From: Dromiciops gliroides
Lineage: Eukaryota > Chordata > Mammalia > Microbiotheria > Microbiotheriidae
Length of the DNA: 64,000 bases
NCBI RefSeq assembly: GCF_019393635.1
Contig: NC_057863.1
Location: 33,115,357 to 33,179,356, forward strand
Reading direction: 5' to 3'
Within the stretch, counting starts at the first letter, position 1; the number at the start of each line of letters is the position of its first letter. The notes under the pieces are model-generated. The model was not told the DNA's origin. It saw nothing but the letters and a program-made list of their open reading frames with translations, and did no database searches. Below are positions 47,800 to 59,899 of the stretch, piece by piece. The position numbers and the translations under genes are program-made.

Positions 47800-48695
47800 C
47801 GTTAAGTGACATATTTTGGGGTGGAGGGGAGGTGGTTACAGTAGGGGAGTTTGTATATTACCACTTCAAACAAGTTTGGAGATAGAAGGAGGTATGAACG
47901 GAACAGGAAGAGTGACTCCCCCCTTTTCTTTCCCACTACCTCCTTCTTCATCCTGTGACTCATATCCCTTCCCTGATGGCTTCTCGCTCCCATGTCTAAT
48001 GGAAAGAAGGGATAACAGGAGGTGAAAAGAAAAGAATTTCAGAAGTGATGGTGGAATTTCTGTTATAAAAAAGAGAAGTTTCAGATATGATGATGAAATA
48101 AGAAAACCCAAGCTCCCCCAAGAAGAACTAGACTCTTATTCCCCTTGCTTTAAACTATATGCTCCATGAAGGTAGGAATGATCTCATTTTTATAGAATCA
48201 CACAGCATGACACATAGTAGGTGCTTAATGTCACTTAGTGTCAGGTGATTGTTCTACCCATCTTTGAGTCCTGACTTTAAGGAAATCCAAAATTATGCTC
48301 CTTGAGAAGACTGATGGAACTAATCCATCCTGGATTGTCCCCCTCCTTCCCTACTCTAGGCAATTCCTTTTGGAAGGTTGTAGCTCAAAACTCTCTTCTC
48401 TATCTCTTTGGTCAGCCCTCCCTCTTACCACCACCACCACCACCACCCCTCAACTTCTCTAGGCAATACATTATTTCATTAGATCATTTGATTCTCCCAA
48501 TAGTCCTTTTAAGCATATGGGGCAATTGCGCAGAGCAAAGTCAGGAGGGAATTAGAGAGCCTTAGACTCACTCTGGCATTTCATTTCTGGGAATACCAAG
48601 AAATTGGGGGTATAGGAGGAAGAGAACTTAGAGGAAAGGTGAGGTTTTGCTAGAGAAACTGTCCTACTCTAATCTCTAGGGATTTGGAGATTCAT
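47800..48695. other. Sequence after the presumed TMEM212 stop
   Basis: May be 3' UTR in part. A (CCA)n run lies at 48431-48449. No further exon was found. Confidence 0.4.
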
Positions 48696-48699
48696 GCTG

Positions 48700-48830
48700 G
48701 ATCTTAGATCTAAATCTGGAAGGATCCTGAGTAGTCACTAAGTCCAACCTCCCTCCTCATTTTAAAGATGAGGCCAGAGAGTGGAGGTGCCTTGGCCAAG
48801 GTCAAGCAGTCATAAGTAGGATACAGGAGA
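48700..48830 (-). mobile_element. MIR relic
   Basis: CTAAGTCCAACCTCCCTCCT and TTGGCCAAGGTCAAGCAGTC. Confidence 0.7.
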
Positions 48831-48959
48831 AAACTGAAATGATGGAAAAAACAATATCAATAAAAATATATTTTTAAAAAAGAAAAGGGAGGAGAAACTA
48901 GAGAAGAATGAAGCCAAAACTGAGCAAATCCACAGATTTTCCCTGGGAACAACTTTAAG

Positions 48960-49330
48960 TTTTTTTGTCATTATAGGAGTGGGTAAGCAATGGGTTCAGG
49001 GTAGTTCTCAGTCAGGTATCTATGCTGAACCTGCCCCAGGGAATGCTGGGATAGCACCCTTGATTTGTAGGAATGATGCTTTCTCCTAGCCCAGTCTCCT
49101 CTGAACTGAAGGACGATTAGCACGGGCCTGGTTTGGGTGACAAATCCCAGTGTCTCTTAGTAAGTAGCATGCCCTTAGTGTCCATGCATTTTTAGGATGA
49201 GACAGGCCAGAATAATCCATAATGGCAGCAAATCATGTTGCATTAGCAAGGATGAGCTGCTGATGGAAATGGATTCTGACACTTTGTGCTAATAAAGATA
49301 GCAAGGTCTGGAGCTCAGAGGAAGTGTGCA
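48960..49330. promoter_or_regulatory. Candidate conserved non-coding element
   Basis: A non-repetitive stretch with several homeodomain-like cores (TAATCC, ATTAGC, CTAATAAAG) in 49210-49300. There is no open frame of note. AATAAA at 49291 could alternatively be a poly-A signal of TMEM212. Confidence 0.35.
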
Positions 49331-49364
49331 GAATCTGAGCCTGTTCAGAACCAGGATCCAAAAA

Positions 49365-49470
49365 GATTTTGACAGGCTAGAACACTGGACCAGACTGAAG
49401 AAGATGATATTTCAGAGGGATGAATGCAAAGTCTTATAGTCGGGTTCAAAAAATCAGCTTTCCAAGGAGG
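49365..49470 (+). mobile_element. L3/CR1 fragment
   Basis: AGGCTAGAACACTGGACCAG and GAATGCAAAGTCTTATAGTC. Confidence 0.6.
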
Positions 49471-49479
49471 GCAGGAAGG

Positions 49480-49735
49480 GAGAGAATAAGCATTTACCAA
49501 GCACCTCCTCTATGCTAGGCATTGTGCTAATTGCTTTTCAGCTATCTCGTCTGATTCAACAAACCTGGGGTGTAGATACTATTGTTATCCCCATTTTACA
49601 GTTGAGGAAACTGAGACAGACAGAGGTTAAGTGGCTTGTGCAAAGATCACACAGCTAGGGAGTGTCTGAGGCTGTATTTGCACTTAGATCTTCCTGACTC
49701 AGGGGTCTATCCACTGAGCCACCCAGCTGCCTCCA
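49480..49735 (-). mobile_element. Full-length MIR/Ther-1-type SINE
   Basis: GCATTTACCAAGCACCTCCT, CAGTTGAGGAAACTGAGACA and CACTGAGCCACCCAGCTGCC. Confidence 0.88.
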
Positions 49736-49800
49736 AAGAAGGGGAGGCAGGGAAGGAGCATGACTGGACAGCAGTACCTCTTCAAAAGAGTTTGTCATGG

Positions 49801-49952
49801 GGACAGCTAGATGGTGCAGTGGATAGAGCACTGGCCCTGGAGTCAGGAGTACCTGAGTTCAAATCCAACCTCAGACTCTTAACACTTACTAGCTGTGTGA
49901 CCCTGGGCAAGTCACTTAACCCCAATTGCCTCACACACAAAAACAAAAAACC
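49801..49952 (+). mobile_element. Short CORE-SINE
   Basis: Forward copy with A-rich tail. AAAAGAGTTTGTCATGG / AAAAGAGTGTCATGG flank it. Confidence 0.95.
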
Positions 49953-50089
49953 AAAAGAGTGTCATGGACTGCAAGTTCAAAATGAGTCAATAGTGTGATG
50001 TCGGACAAGAAAAAGAATGAAAATATTAAGAGGGAAATATTGTCCAGGACCCAGGGTTGGGGGCAGGGGTAATAATCTGACTATTCCTA

Positions 50090-50480
50090 AATGATGGAAT
50101 TAGTTCTGGGAGTCAACTTTGGGGAAAATCATTGATTAGTTGGAAAGCATCCCAAAGTGGGTGATAGGATGCTGAAACAGCTTGAGATCATGAAATTGGA
50201 GGACTTAGTTGAAGGAAATGGAGACTTTTATCTTGGAGATATCATGGCTAACTAGAGGGCTTAGACTTATTCTGCTGCACACCAGACAGCAGAATCAGGG
50301 TCAAAAGATGAAGCTTTTATGACCATAGGACCTAAATGTGGAGCTAAGTAGGACCACTGCGGTCATCTAGTCCGTCAAGCCTCTTCTTTGGAAAGCAAAG
50401 AAAGACTGCGTAGACACTCGTTAGGTTATGATACACATGGAGGGGATTCTTAATTAGGTCTAGGTTGGAATTCTGACATT
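50090..50480 (+). mobile_element. L3/CR1 LINE fragment, diverged
   Basis: 'agtctgggagtcaactttgg' is weak, but CTAACTAGAGGGCTTAGACT, CAGACAGCAGAATCAGGGTC and a 'tctaggttggaattctgaca' end follow L3 order. Confidence 0.55.
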
Positions 50481-50790
50481 CTGTGATTCTTGATCCTTCT
50501 AATAATTCAGCTCTAGTTCATTCATTCTTTCATTTACTTATAGGCCATTTATTTGCTACCTACTGAATGCAAAGCTCTGAACTTCCATTCTCTGTCACCA
50601 TTATTCCCATCACTTCTTCTCTTGGCAGGGGAAAAGAAATGTGCATGTGCTTGTTTTGCTTTTTCTCTCTTGCTCAAACTTCAGAAAATAGGGCATTTCC
50701 TCAAAAGGCAGGCTGGGTTACTTGTAAAAGTTCAGAACCTGCCCTAAATCTGAATGCATTCAACCCTACACACACACACTCTCCTCCCTC

Positions 50791-50792
<2 letters not shown>

Positions 50793-50836
<44 letters not shown>
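50793..50836. repeat. (CA)n microsatellite
   Basis: About 21 units. Confidence 0.97.
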
Positions 50837-51061
50837 AGTTATGTTCTATTCCCAGCCTTCTTGATGGCTTAAAGGAGTCCAGCATTAAAAATAGTAATGT
50901 TCGAAAGTAATCCACATTCTGTTGCTTCACACTTCCTCCTTTCATGCATAAGCAGAATGCTGATCAAGCTCGACCACATCCCTTCCCCTTCTTGTCTGGA
51001 ACATCAAGTTCCCCTCTCTAATTTACTGCACATTTCTGGAAAGCTGACTGTCTATGCACAC

Positions 51062-51064
<3 letters not shown>

Positions 51065-51094
<30 letters not shown>
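51065..51094. repeat. (CA)n microsatellite
   Basis: About 15 units. Confidence 0.97.
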
Positions 51095-51097
<3 letters not shown>

Positions 51098-51637
51098 GGC
51101 GGGCAGATTGAAAAGGAGATGACAGGCAAGGCTTTGGAAAAGTGGGAGGGAGGGAGAATGCTATCGGTTTGTTTCTCTCTCCCAAGTCCTAAGAGAGCAG
51201 GGTTGTTCTGAAGAAAATGTGAACTCCTCCAGATGTTGAGGATGGAGTTGTTGCCAACAGGTTTTCTCTGGAGCAATTCATACTCTCCTATCTCTGATTG
51301 GCTCTTGTCCTCTGGGCACCCATGTCCTTTTGGTGTACCAGAATGGAAATTTCTCTTCAAAAGCCAAAAGATGAAGACATATTTGGACCAAAACAAAACT
51401 GGATTATGAAAAGCTCTAATGATTGAAAAATCTCCAATGAGGAGGACACTATGAACTGGATCACAACAGTAAATGACTTGAAAGCTTTTATTCAGAGAGA
51501 GGGTGCTTTGGGGTTGACAAGGTCTCAAGGTAGGGTTGTGGAGGGGTGTGGGTGAAAGTCATGGAAAATGTTAGGGAATGGGCCACCCTGTTTGGGACTT
51601 GGGAAGACAGGAGATGCAATCAAAAGAAACAAGGGGG

Positions 51638-51815
51638 TGGGGCAACTAGGTGGTGCAGTGGATAAAGCACCAGCCCTGGATTCAGGAGAACCCGAGTTTA
51701 AATCCGGCATCAGACACTTGACACTTACTAGCTGTGTGACTCTGAGCAAGTCACTTAACCCTCATTGCCCCGCAAACAAACAAACAAAAAAACAAAGCAA
51801 ACAAACAAACAAAAA
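51638..51815 (+). mobile_element. Short CORE-SINE with AAAC-rich tail
   Basis: GGGGCAACTAGGTGGTGCAG to CATTGCCCCGC, then about 40 bases of AAAC units. Confidence 0.94.
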
Positions 51816-51819
51816 AATA

Positions 51820-52790
51820 AACAATGGGGTCACCTACTTCTAAAAAATGGATGGAAAATGAAAAAGTAACGAATGACTTCTCAGTGTGCAAGGTTCAGAA
51901 GAAAACACATCTGGAGGCAGCTGTGCTATAGTGGAAAGACGGTTTAGGGCCAGAGCAACAGAGTTAGAAGCTCAGCTTGACTATCTTTTGCCTTAGATAG
52001 GCAGTTTGGCATAAGGAGAGAGAGCAGAAGACCAGAGTTCAAATTCACCCTTTGACACAGTGACTGGGTTTACAAAGCTTTGCAATGCCTACCTTCAATG
52101 TAGATTATGGCAAGTATTATTGTGCCCATTTCAGGAGGTGAAAGAAATTTTCCAGGGTCACATGGCTAGTGTCTGAAGCTGGATTTGAATTCAGGTCTTC
52201 CTGACTCTAGGGCCAGCGCTCTATCCCTCACAAGCATAAAGGGGCCATTCTAACAAGAGACCTTCATTCAACAAGCACAAAACTTAAGTAGAGGAATCTA
52301 ATGCAATAAAAAGGCCAGGATGGATGTACTCAATCTTGGACCAGTCAGTAACAACTGGCCCAGAGGGGAAAAGATCGGGGTGCTAGACAAATTACAGCTG
52401 TCCTGGGCAGCTCCCTGAATCCTCCTCCTCCTCCTCCATGAGGTGGAATAGCTTCACTTATTTTCATTTCATTATCAGCTGTTATTTTTTTTTAATGGAA
52501 AGGGAGAAAGAAAATATTTTTTTCGTAGTATGTCATATGGGTTTGTTTTTTTTTAATGAGTTGAGAAATCTGTTTCCTTTCTATAAAAGATACAGGTAGT
52601 ACCTTTGAATTCTTCCCAGAAATCTTTTTTTTTTCCAGTCTTGTGATTTTATTGGTAGAGGCAATGACAGTGTGAAAACTCCCTCTACTGAAGTAGCTCA
52701 GCTTCCCCATAACTTAAAGCCTTAGAGAGTTGGTTGGGAGCACATAAAGGTTATTGTTAGCATTATTATTAATACCTATATAACTGTCAT
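51820..52790. other. Intergenic with MIR relics
   Basis: A MIR-like mixture at 52010-52230 (GGGTCACATGGCTAGTGTCT). The rest is unrecognised and AT-rich. Confidence 0.5.
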
Positions 52791-52794
52791 TATT

Positions 52795-53040
52795 ATGAGC
52801 ATCGAGGTGGTGCTACAGTGGATAGAGCGCTGGGCCTGGAGTCAGGACCTGAGTTCAAATCCAGCCTCAGACACTTACCAGCTGCATTACCCAGGACAAG
52901 TCATTTAACTCTCTTTGCCTCAGTTTCCTCATCTGTAAAATGAGCTGGATAAGGACATGGCAAACCACTCCTGTATCTTCACCAAGAAAACACCAAATGG
53001 GGTCATGAAGAGTTAGACATGGCTAACAACAACAGCAGTT
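52795..53040 (+). mobile_element. Long-form CORE-SINE
   Basis: GGTGCTACAGTGGATAGAGC through CCAAATGGGGTCATGAAGAG to GGCTAACAACAACAGC. Confidence 0.92.
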
Positions 53041-53319
53041 TTTATTTTATAGCATTACCCTATAAGCCTAAGGCATAAGGCTGCTTTATAGGTAGGTAGG
53101 CAAGGGGTCATTAGAAAGGACCTTAAAGGTTATCTCAGACAACTGACTTCTTTTTTGCTGATGAAGGGGTGTAGGTCCTGAGAGATTAACTCTAAGGTGG
53201 TGAATCAGGATGACTAGAAGAATGATTACAGACAGAAAGTGTTCATCATATTATATAAATAATCATCCGACCTTCCATTAGGGCTATATGGACTTCCACT
53301 CAATTTTCCAGCAGGGGTC

Positions 53320-53430
53320 ATGGACCAAGATGGTGGAAAACCTTATTCATGAAGTATGAGGATCACTTGAAAGAAGCAGAAATTTTTAGTTTGGAGAAGA
53401 GAAGGCTTAGGAGGGAATAAGAAGATTGTT
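53320..53430 (+). mobile_element. L3/CR1 fragment
   Basis: GTATGAGGATCACTTGAAAG and AGTTTGGAGAAGAGAAGGCT. Confidence 0.7.
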
Positions 53431-53439
53431 GTGGGACTT

Positions 53440-54395
53440 GAATCTAGTTTCTCTAACTACAGAACCAGTACTTTTATCCACTCTACCATTTTTTTAAAAG
53501 TTTGTTCATGCTAGAAACCACAAGTTTCAGAGTTCAGGGCTTTCCCCATTCCTGTTGGGTGAGTCTACTCTCTGAGATTCAAAGGGAGTGTTCAGTGTTC
53601 AAGCATCCCTTGAAGAATGAGTCATGCCCACCTTGAGGTGACCTTAGAGTCACACACCTCTTATTGACAATCCTCTGTTCTTTCTCCAAATGAAATTACA
53701 TTTCTGTGTTCAAATGGGACAACTATTTTCCAAGGGCATTTGCATTTCATGTATCCAGTGGAAACACACAGAGGGTGGTAACAACTTGCTGAGGGAGGAA
53801 ATGAGATTGAAGTATTTGCTTCAGTGTGTTGAAGTAAGTTGGGTGTTTTGCTGAATGGGCATTGTTAACAGCTTCCCAGCTGCCCTGTTTCTCAATTTTC
53901 ACTTTGTACACTTTCATGAAAATGAAACTTTTATTAAACTTCATTAGTGGTAGAAAATATTTTTTTAAAAATCATTTTCTATCCAAGAAAGTCTAGTTCT
54001 ATTCTGAAAGAGGCTTATTCTACTCTCTTTCCAACCACACCCATCCCCATTGGCAACAAATTAGGCAAAACTCCAATCTTGGTTTAAACTGTTAACATTC
54101 AAATGGTTTTGAAAAGAAAGCAAAACTTTGTATCCCACAGCTGAAAAGTAGTTATTTAAGGGGGTAGAGACTTGGCAAGAATCCAGAAGCCCTACTCCTC
54201 TGTTATCATCATTAACCTATACAGAGAATTGCATTTGTCTTAGTAAATGATATTCCAAATGTCCTTTAATGGCACAATGTTGGTTAAATCATTTTTTTTC
54301 CTATAGCTATTTCAAAAAGTGGAAAATGATTGAAATAACACTATTGGATGTATGTGGGCGTTTCTAAAATAACAACTCATTTCTATGGAGTTTAG
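53440..54395. other. Intergenic, no gene seen
   Basis: Largely unrecognised sequence. 54040-54360 is non-repetitive and could be conserved. Confidence 0.4.
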
Positions 54396-54399
54396 AAAG

Positions 54400-54550
54400 T
54401 GCTATGATTATGAAATCAGAGACTTTGGGTTCTATGATCTCACCTTAGAAATTCAAACTTCTCATTTTATAGGTGGAGAAACTGAGGATTGGAAGAAGTG
54501 AAGTGACTTGTCCAAAGTTATACAGATTGTAAAATGGCATATCTGGGATT
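54400..54550 (-). mobile_element. MIR relic
   Basis: CTCATTTTATAGGTGGAGAA and GTGACTTGTCCAAAGTTATA. Confidence 0.75.
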
Positions 54551-54554
54551 CATG

Positions 54555-54810
54555 AAAACAGCCAGGTGACACAGTGGATAGAGCGCTGAACCTGGAATGA
54601 GGAAGACCTGAGTTCAAATCCAGCCTCTTGGACACTTAGAAGCTGTGTGACCCTGGGCAAGTCACTTAACATCCATCTGCCTCAAGTCTCCTCAACTTTA
54701 AAGGAGGATCATAGTAACTTCTACCACCCAGAGTTATTGAGATAGTATTTATAAGGCTCTTAGGGCAGTGCCTGGCACATAGTGGGCATTTAATAAATGC
54801 ATCCCCCTCC
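54555..54810 (+). mobile_element. Full-length MIR/Ther-1-type CORE-SINE
   Basis: CAGCCAGGTGACACAGTGGA, CAAGTCACTTAACATCCATC and GTGCCTGGCACATAGTGGGC. Confidence 0.9.
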
Positions 54811-54869
54811 TTTCATATTCAACTATTCTGATTTCAAATCCATTGCTCTTTCCTCAGAAGCACACAAAT

Positions 54870-55200
54870 ATGTCACTTAGGTAAAATAGGTGTTGGTATT
54901 CTTTGCATTTTATAGAGAAGGGAACTGAAGCTTAAGAAGAGAAAGCAGGGGCAGCTAGGTGGCCCAGTGTATAGAGCACTGGCCCAGGATTCAGGAGGAC
55001 CTGAGTTCAAATCCAGCCTCAGACACTTAACACTTACTAGCTGTGTGACGCTGGGCAAGTCACTTAACCCCAATTGCCTGGCAAAAAATAAATAAATAAA
55101 GAAGAAGAAGAGAAAGCAACTTACTCATGGTCTTACAGCTCATCTGGAGGCAGGATTGGAATCCCTTTCTTGACTAAATCCAGGGCATATATTGCATATA
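54870..55200 (-). mobile_element. MIR relic split by a younger SINE
   Basis: TTTTATAGAGAAGGGAACTG precedes and ACTTACTCATGGTCTTACAG follows the inserted SINE. Confidence 0.8.
54948..55104 (+). mobile_element. Short CORE-SINE nested in a MIR
   Basis: Forward copy flanked by perfect AAGAAGAGAAAGCA at 54934-54947 and 55105-55118. Confidence 0.97.
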
Positions 55201-55204
55201 TTAT

Positions 55205-56020
55205 CTCTCAAAATTATCTTCCTAGAAACACAGAGAGAATGAACAGAAAAATAAGGGAACTAGACAGGAAAAATGGAGGTCACTTCCCTCTTAATACTTC
55301 CCATGATATTCATGTGAGGAGAAATGAATTTAAAATTCATATTTAAGGAAAAAAGTCTAATCAGGAGCATTGAAGAATTGCAAAGAGGAGGAGAGAAAGA
55401 ATTATTTTTTTCCTAGTGCAATCAAAATTAAATAATGTATATTTCGATGAGTCACCCAAATTGTTGTCCAAAGGACAGAGATGTTTCCTTGGCTTAGCTA
55501 TAGATGCCATTGGCTGACTATTAAAGGGGAGAATTAAAGCATCAACCCACTCCAGGGGCAGTAGAAAGGGATATGGTGGGTGTGGTTAGAATACAACATA
55601 TTACCCACAGAGAATTATGCAAGGGGATGGAAAGGAAAGCCAACCACTAATGGGACAAGGATGAGGGATAACTGATGCAGAAACTTGTGAGCTTCACTAG
55701 CATCTTAGTAATGTCAGAAGACCTCCAGGAACTCCCCCCCCCCCCCCCGCCAACCCTGCCCCGTACAGATTGGGAGGACATCCAATGGAGGATGTATAGG
55801 AGGACAACAATTAGAGTAACTGAGAATTCATGGAGAGGAGCAGGAAAGAGGGTGGATGGTGATAAGTATCAATAGAGGAAGTACCCACATTGATGACCTC
55901 AAGAATACATTTTGGGAGGATCAAAGTAAATGATAGGTTAAGAAGTATGTGTTATCATTCTATTAAATTCTGGTTGGTTTTTTAAATGACATTGATAACT
56001 GCACATTTGTTAAGTGATTT
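55205..56020. other. Intergenic, no gene seen
   Basis: A C-run at about 55734-55748. No coding or RNA signal. Confidence 0.4.
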
Positions 56021-56024
56021 AGGA

Positions 56025-56210
56025 CCATAGAATCCAAACTGGAATGAACCTCAGAGATCATCTGGTCCAACCCTCCTATTTTATTCATGAGGAAAATAAA
56101 GTCTAGAAATGGGGATAGATTTGCATGTGGTCATACAGAAGAGACAGGATTTGAACCCAGGTCATGAGACTTCAAATCCAGTTCTCATTCCTTTGGGCCA
56201 TACTTGATAG
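56025..56210 (-). mobile_element. MIR relic
   Basis: CATCTGGTCCAACCCTCCTA and CAGGATTTGAACCCAGGTCA. Confidence 0.78.
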
Positions 56211-56229
56211 CTCAATGATCATCATAATA

Positions 56230-57465
56230 ACAATAAGACAGCATGTTAAGGTTTTTAAATCCATTTACCCGCTTTTAGGAGCTTCAGCACAATTTATGGA
56301 TATGCAGCAAGGGGGAGGTAAGGGCTGTCTGAATATGGACATGCTTTTTTTCCCTTAGTATTCCCTAAGCTCTGCGGGGACTTAAGACTTTATCTGCAAA
56401 CTGGCTATGCAGAATGCCACAGACTCTGACATTAAGGAATGGGGCTTATGGGTAAGATAGATGAAATCCAAGAAATCAGAAAACAAAGCAAGGAGGAGGA
56501 TGCAGGAAAGGGCAGCATCACCAGCAGGAGATGCAAGGATGGGGCTGTGGAGATTGCTCAGGGGTCAGGAGAGGCTGAGAGGAGTACTGAAGCAGGGAGC
56601 TGAAGATGTCTCACACACAAATTATGTCCTGGGTGAGCGAATCCCATATTGCTGCCTCAGCTGAGCCTGGGGAGAAGGATCAGTGGACTTTCTTGCCCCC
56701 TTCCACTTCACTCTCTACAGAGAGGATAGGATACCTGATACCTTAACCTAAGAGACCCCTTAAAGATGCCCTAGGGACCCTGAAAGTTTCCCCAAGGTCA
56801 GAGTCTGCGGCATTCTGTGCAGTGAGCCTTCAAATAGTCCAAAATCCCTTTCAGAGCTTAGAGAATAAGGAAGAAGAAAGACTGTCCATATGCAGACAGC
56901 TTCCACCTCCTTTTGCTCCAAGTCTATGCATTTTGCCAAATCTCTTAAAGGTGGGTTCCATATGTAAATGGTATCTGGGGTTATTTAGTTACTTGAAACC
57001 TCCTGCTTCTCTCTGGGTTTGGAAAGCAGTAAACAGAAACCCAAAGTTGTGTATTGTATCTTAGTTAATGTTTATGCTACGGAGTGGCATAGAAAGAGTG
57101 AATTCTCTTTTGGGGACATGTAAGCTACCTTGCTCAACTCAGTTATACCAGGGGCTTTTTCATTCTTGAAAGGCTCTAGGGCAAAGTGGTGAGATCATAC
57201 TGAACTTTTAAAACCTGGAAAATAATTGAGACTCACACACCCCTAGAAAAAAATTGTGATGTAATGAGTACCCTAAACTCTGGTGGGAATAAAAGGAAGG
57301 CCGCTATACTATATTGCTTACAGTAGGTACTTAAATGGAAGCCAAGCCCCCATGAAAGAAGGGGGGAGGGAAAAGCTAAGGTGCTGAAGAGGACTGAATT
57401 GCTAAAGAAGTTCTGTCCATATGAAGGGGAGTAGGGGGAGGATCAGGAGGGGGTGCAGTCCTTTG
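56230..57465. other. Intergenic, no gene seen
   Basis: Short open frames only. No recognised repeat. Confidence 0.4.
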
Positions 57466-57469
57466 GTTC

Positions 57470-57518
<49 letters not shown>

Positions 57519-57567
57519 GAGAGAGAGACAGAGACAGACAGACAGAGACAGAGAGACAGAGACAGCT
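57470..57567. repeat. Compound (GT)n-(GA)n-(GACA)n microsatellite
   Basis: GT run to 57494, then GA and GACA units to 57567. Confidence 0.97.
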
Positions 57568-57819
57568 CAGTCGAGTGCCACCTGCTACTACACATACATG
57601 TCTCATTGGAGCCTTATCTGACAGGGTCTACATTAGATCTTACACAACACAACAAAATAAAAATATGTTAGCTGTATCACTCAGAAGAGAGGTGACTCTG
57701 GAAGGAATTCTAGGTACACTGTTTACAAGGTTAATGTATGGGACAATTGCCTCAGTTTACCCAAATAATTCGAGGAGACCACCAAGTCTATATTGGCCAA
57801 CTATAATTATCTTGTCAAG

Positions 57820-58380
57820 TCAGTCCCTTTGGACAAATCTTTATAAAATATCTAATATCTGCAAAGCATTGTATGCCTCCCCTCAAGAAGCTTACCTTCA
57901 ATTAAGGGAGGGGGTGTGGAAGAATGCAGCATATAAACAGATAAGTAAGCCCAAAGTAATTTCAAAAGGGAGGCACTCAATAAAAGCTTCAAGTAGGATA
58001 AGAATTGGACCCTGAATGATACTTTGAAGACCCTAGGGAGTCTGTGGGGGTAAAGATGAGGAAGGAGCAGATTCCAAACATAGAGGACCCACCTTTATAA
58101 AGGGACCGAAAGGAGAGATGGGAATTTAGGTGTCAAGAAAAGATAGGCAACCAGCTTAACTGGAATGGGAGGCCTGAGGGGGTTGGGGGGGTGGGGAGTC
58201 AGGTCAAAATAAGCCTGGAAAAGGAGGTAGGAGCCAGATTGTAGAGGACTTTAGATGCCAGGCTGATGATTTCTCATTTTATCCTAGAGTTAATAGAGAA
58301 CAACTCAAGATTTCTAAGTAGACAAGAAACATGGTCAGATCTGTGTTTTAGGATTATCATTGTTGGTCTTAAATGTCTCT
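57820..58380 (+). mobile_element. Old interspersed repeat
   Basis: TGCCTCCCCTCAAGAAGCTT, GGAGCAGATTCCAAACATAG and GGAGCCAGATTGTAGAGGAC; the unnamed family of 6290. Confidence 0.55.
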
Positions 58381-58389
58381 GGTCTTCCC

Positions 58390-59235
58390 TTCCACAGATA
58401 AGGCAATCCCACTAGAGGGCCAGACATAAATTTCCTCTGGGTTTTATTGAGTTTTAGGAATGTCTTCTTAAAAAAACAAATTATCTTGCTTAAAAATAAG
58501 AAGTGAAAACCTTCTTTACACGAGACTCAATTAGGTAAATGATACTTTATACTACCTAATTCTGAAAGGCTTGATTCAACACAATTTTTTCTTCCTTTGT
58601 GCAATATAAAAATTGTCCTAGAATCCAAAATCAAGGGGGAGGGGGGATGGGAGGAGCCATGAATGAATATAATCCAGAGTAACAAAGCATGATCCCCCTG
58701 TCAAATGCATTTGTCTTTAACTAGAGACTTTCCCAAAGTCACTTGTCAGGAATAATGAAGACATCTGGAGATGTACACCAAATCAGAGAGGAGAGAGTGT
58801 AGTGATTAGGTCAAGTTTAATCATCTTGTCATTTCAGGTTAATAATCAGTTTCACCTCTGAAAGATGAGAAGAGAATTTAGGGAAGAAAATGAGAGTCGT
58901 TGGAGGAAGAAAGGAAAGCCCTCCCTGTTAAAGCATGAGGGGTATCCTGGTATACTTAGTGGGGGAAATTACTGGGCAGGATCACAAGGGACCTGGTTTC
59001 TAGTCCTTGATTACTTAGTCGACAAACACTGATTAAATACCTAGCGTAATCTAAGCATTTAAGATTGATGCAAGGAATATAAAGATGTGTCCCTGCCCTT
59101 AAGAAGCTTACTGTCTACATCAGGTCTGATACTATCATCACTTAATTCTCTGTGCACCTGTTGTTTTATTCTCAAATGGAGATTATAATAGCAATAGCTA
59201 GCATTTATATGCATTTTAAGAGAGGCAAAACACTT
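58390..59235. other. Intergenic, no gene seen
   Basis: Nothing recognisable except an old-repeat tail near 59015-59120. Confidence 0.4.
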
Positions 59236-59239
59236 TACA

Positions 59240-59440
59240 TATATTAAATCAGATGGGCAGAGCAATGGATTAAATACTGGATTTAGAGTTTGAATCTGGC
59301 CTCAGACACTTCCTAGCTAGGTGACCCTGGGCAGGTCACTTAAACTTTCTCTGCCTCAGTTTCCTCATCTGTAAAATGGGGATAATAATAGCATCTACCT
59401 CCCAGTGTTGTTGTGAGAAACAAACTGAGATGATACACTC
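59240..59440 (+). mobile_element. MIR/Ther-1-type SINE
   Basis: GAATCTGGCCTCAGACACTT and CCTCAGTTTCCTCATCTGTA. Confidence 0.87.
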
Positions 59441-59446
59441 ATGGCA

Positions 59447-59664
59447 CAGTAGATAGAGCACTGGGTCTGGAATCAAGGAGACCTAAGTTCAAATCCTATC
59501 TCAAGATACTAGGTAAGTGAATCTAGGCAAGTCACTTAAACATTATCAAACTTGCCCAAGATTACACAGCTAGTAAGTGTCTGAGACCAGATTTGAACTC
59601 AAAAGGATGAGTCTTCCTGACTCCAGGCCCGAGGCTCTATCCACTGCATTATCTAGCTACCCCT
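59447..59664. mobile_element. Inverted pair of CORE-SINE halves
   Basis: A forward head (GCACAGTAGATAGAGCACTG to GGCAAGTCACTTAAAC) is followed at once by a reverse copy (AACTTGCCCAAGATTACACA to ATCTAGCTACCCC). Together they form an imperfect inverted repeat of about 2 x 100 bases. Confidence 0.8.
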
Positions 59665-59895
59665 TGAGTTAGGAAGACCTGGGTTCAAATTCAGCCTCAA
59701 ACATGTATTAGCTATATGACCCTGGGCAAGTCATTTAACCTTTGTCTGCCCCAGTTCCTCATCTGTAAAATGGTTATAATACTAACACCCACCTCCCAGA
59801 GTTGCTATGAGGATCAAGTGAAGCACTTAATTAATTGTAAAGCACTTAGCACAGTGTCTGGCACATAGTAATCACTTAATAAATGCTTATTTCCT
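59665..59895 (+). mobile_element. MIR/Ther-1-type SINE
   Basis: AGGAAGACCTGGGTTCAAAT, GGGCAAGTCATTTAACCTTT and GTGTCTGGCACATAGTAATC. Confidence 0.88.
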
Positions 59896-59899
59896 TCCC

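Larger units (their letters stand above)
50500..51630. other. Intergenic stretch with two (CA)n runs
   Basis: (CA)n at 50793-50836 and 51065-51094. The 158-codon minus-strand frame (51052-51528) crosses the CA run and has no domain, so I see no gene. Confidence 0.45.

Noticed and set aside
51052-51528. 158-codon minus-strand frame
   Set aside because: Its end is a Cys/Val repeat from (CA)n and the remainder has no domain or splice support.
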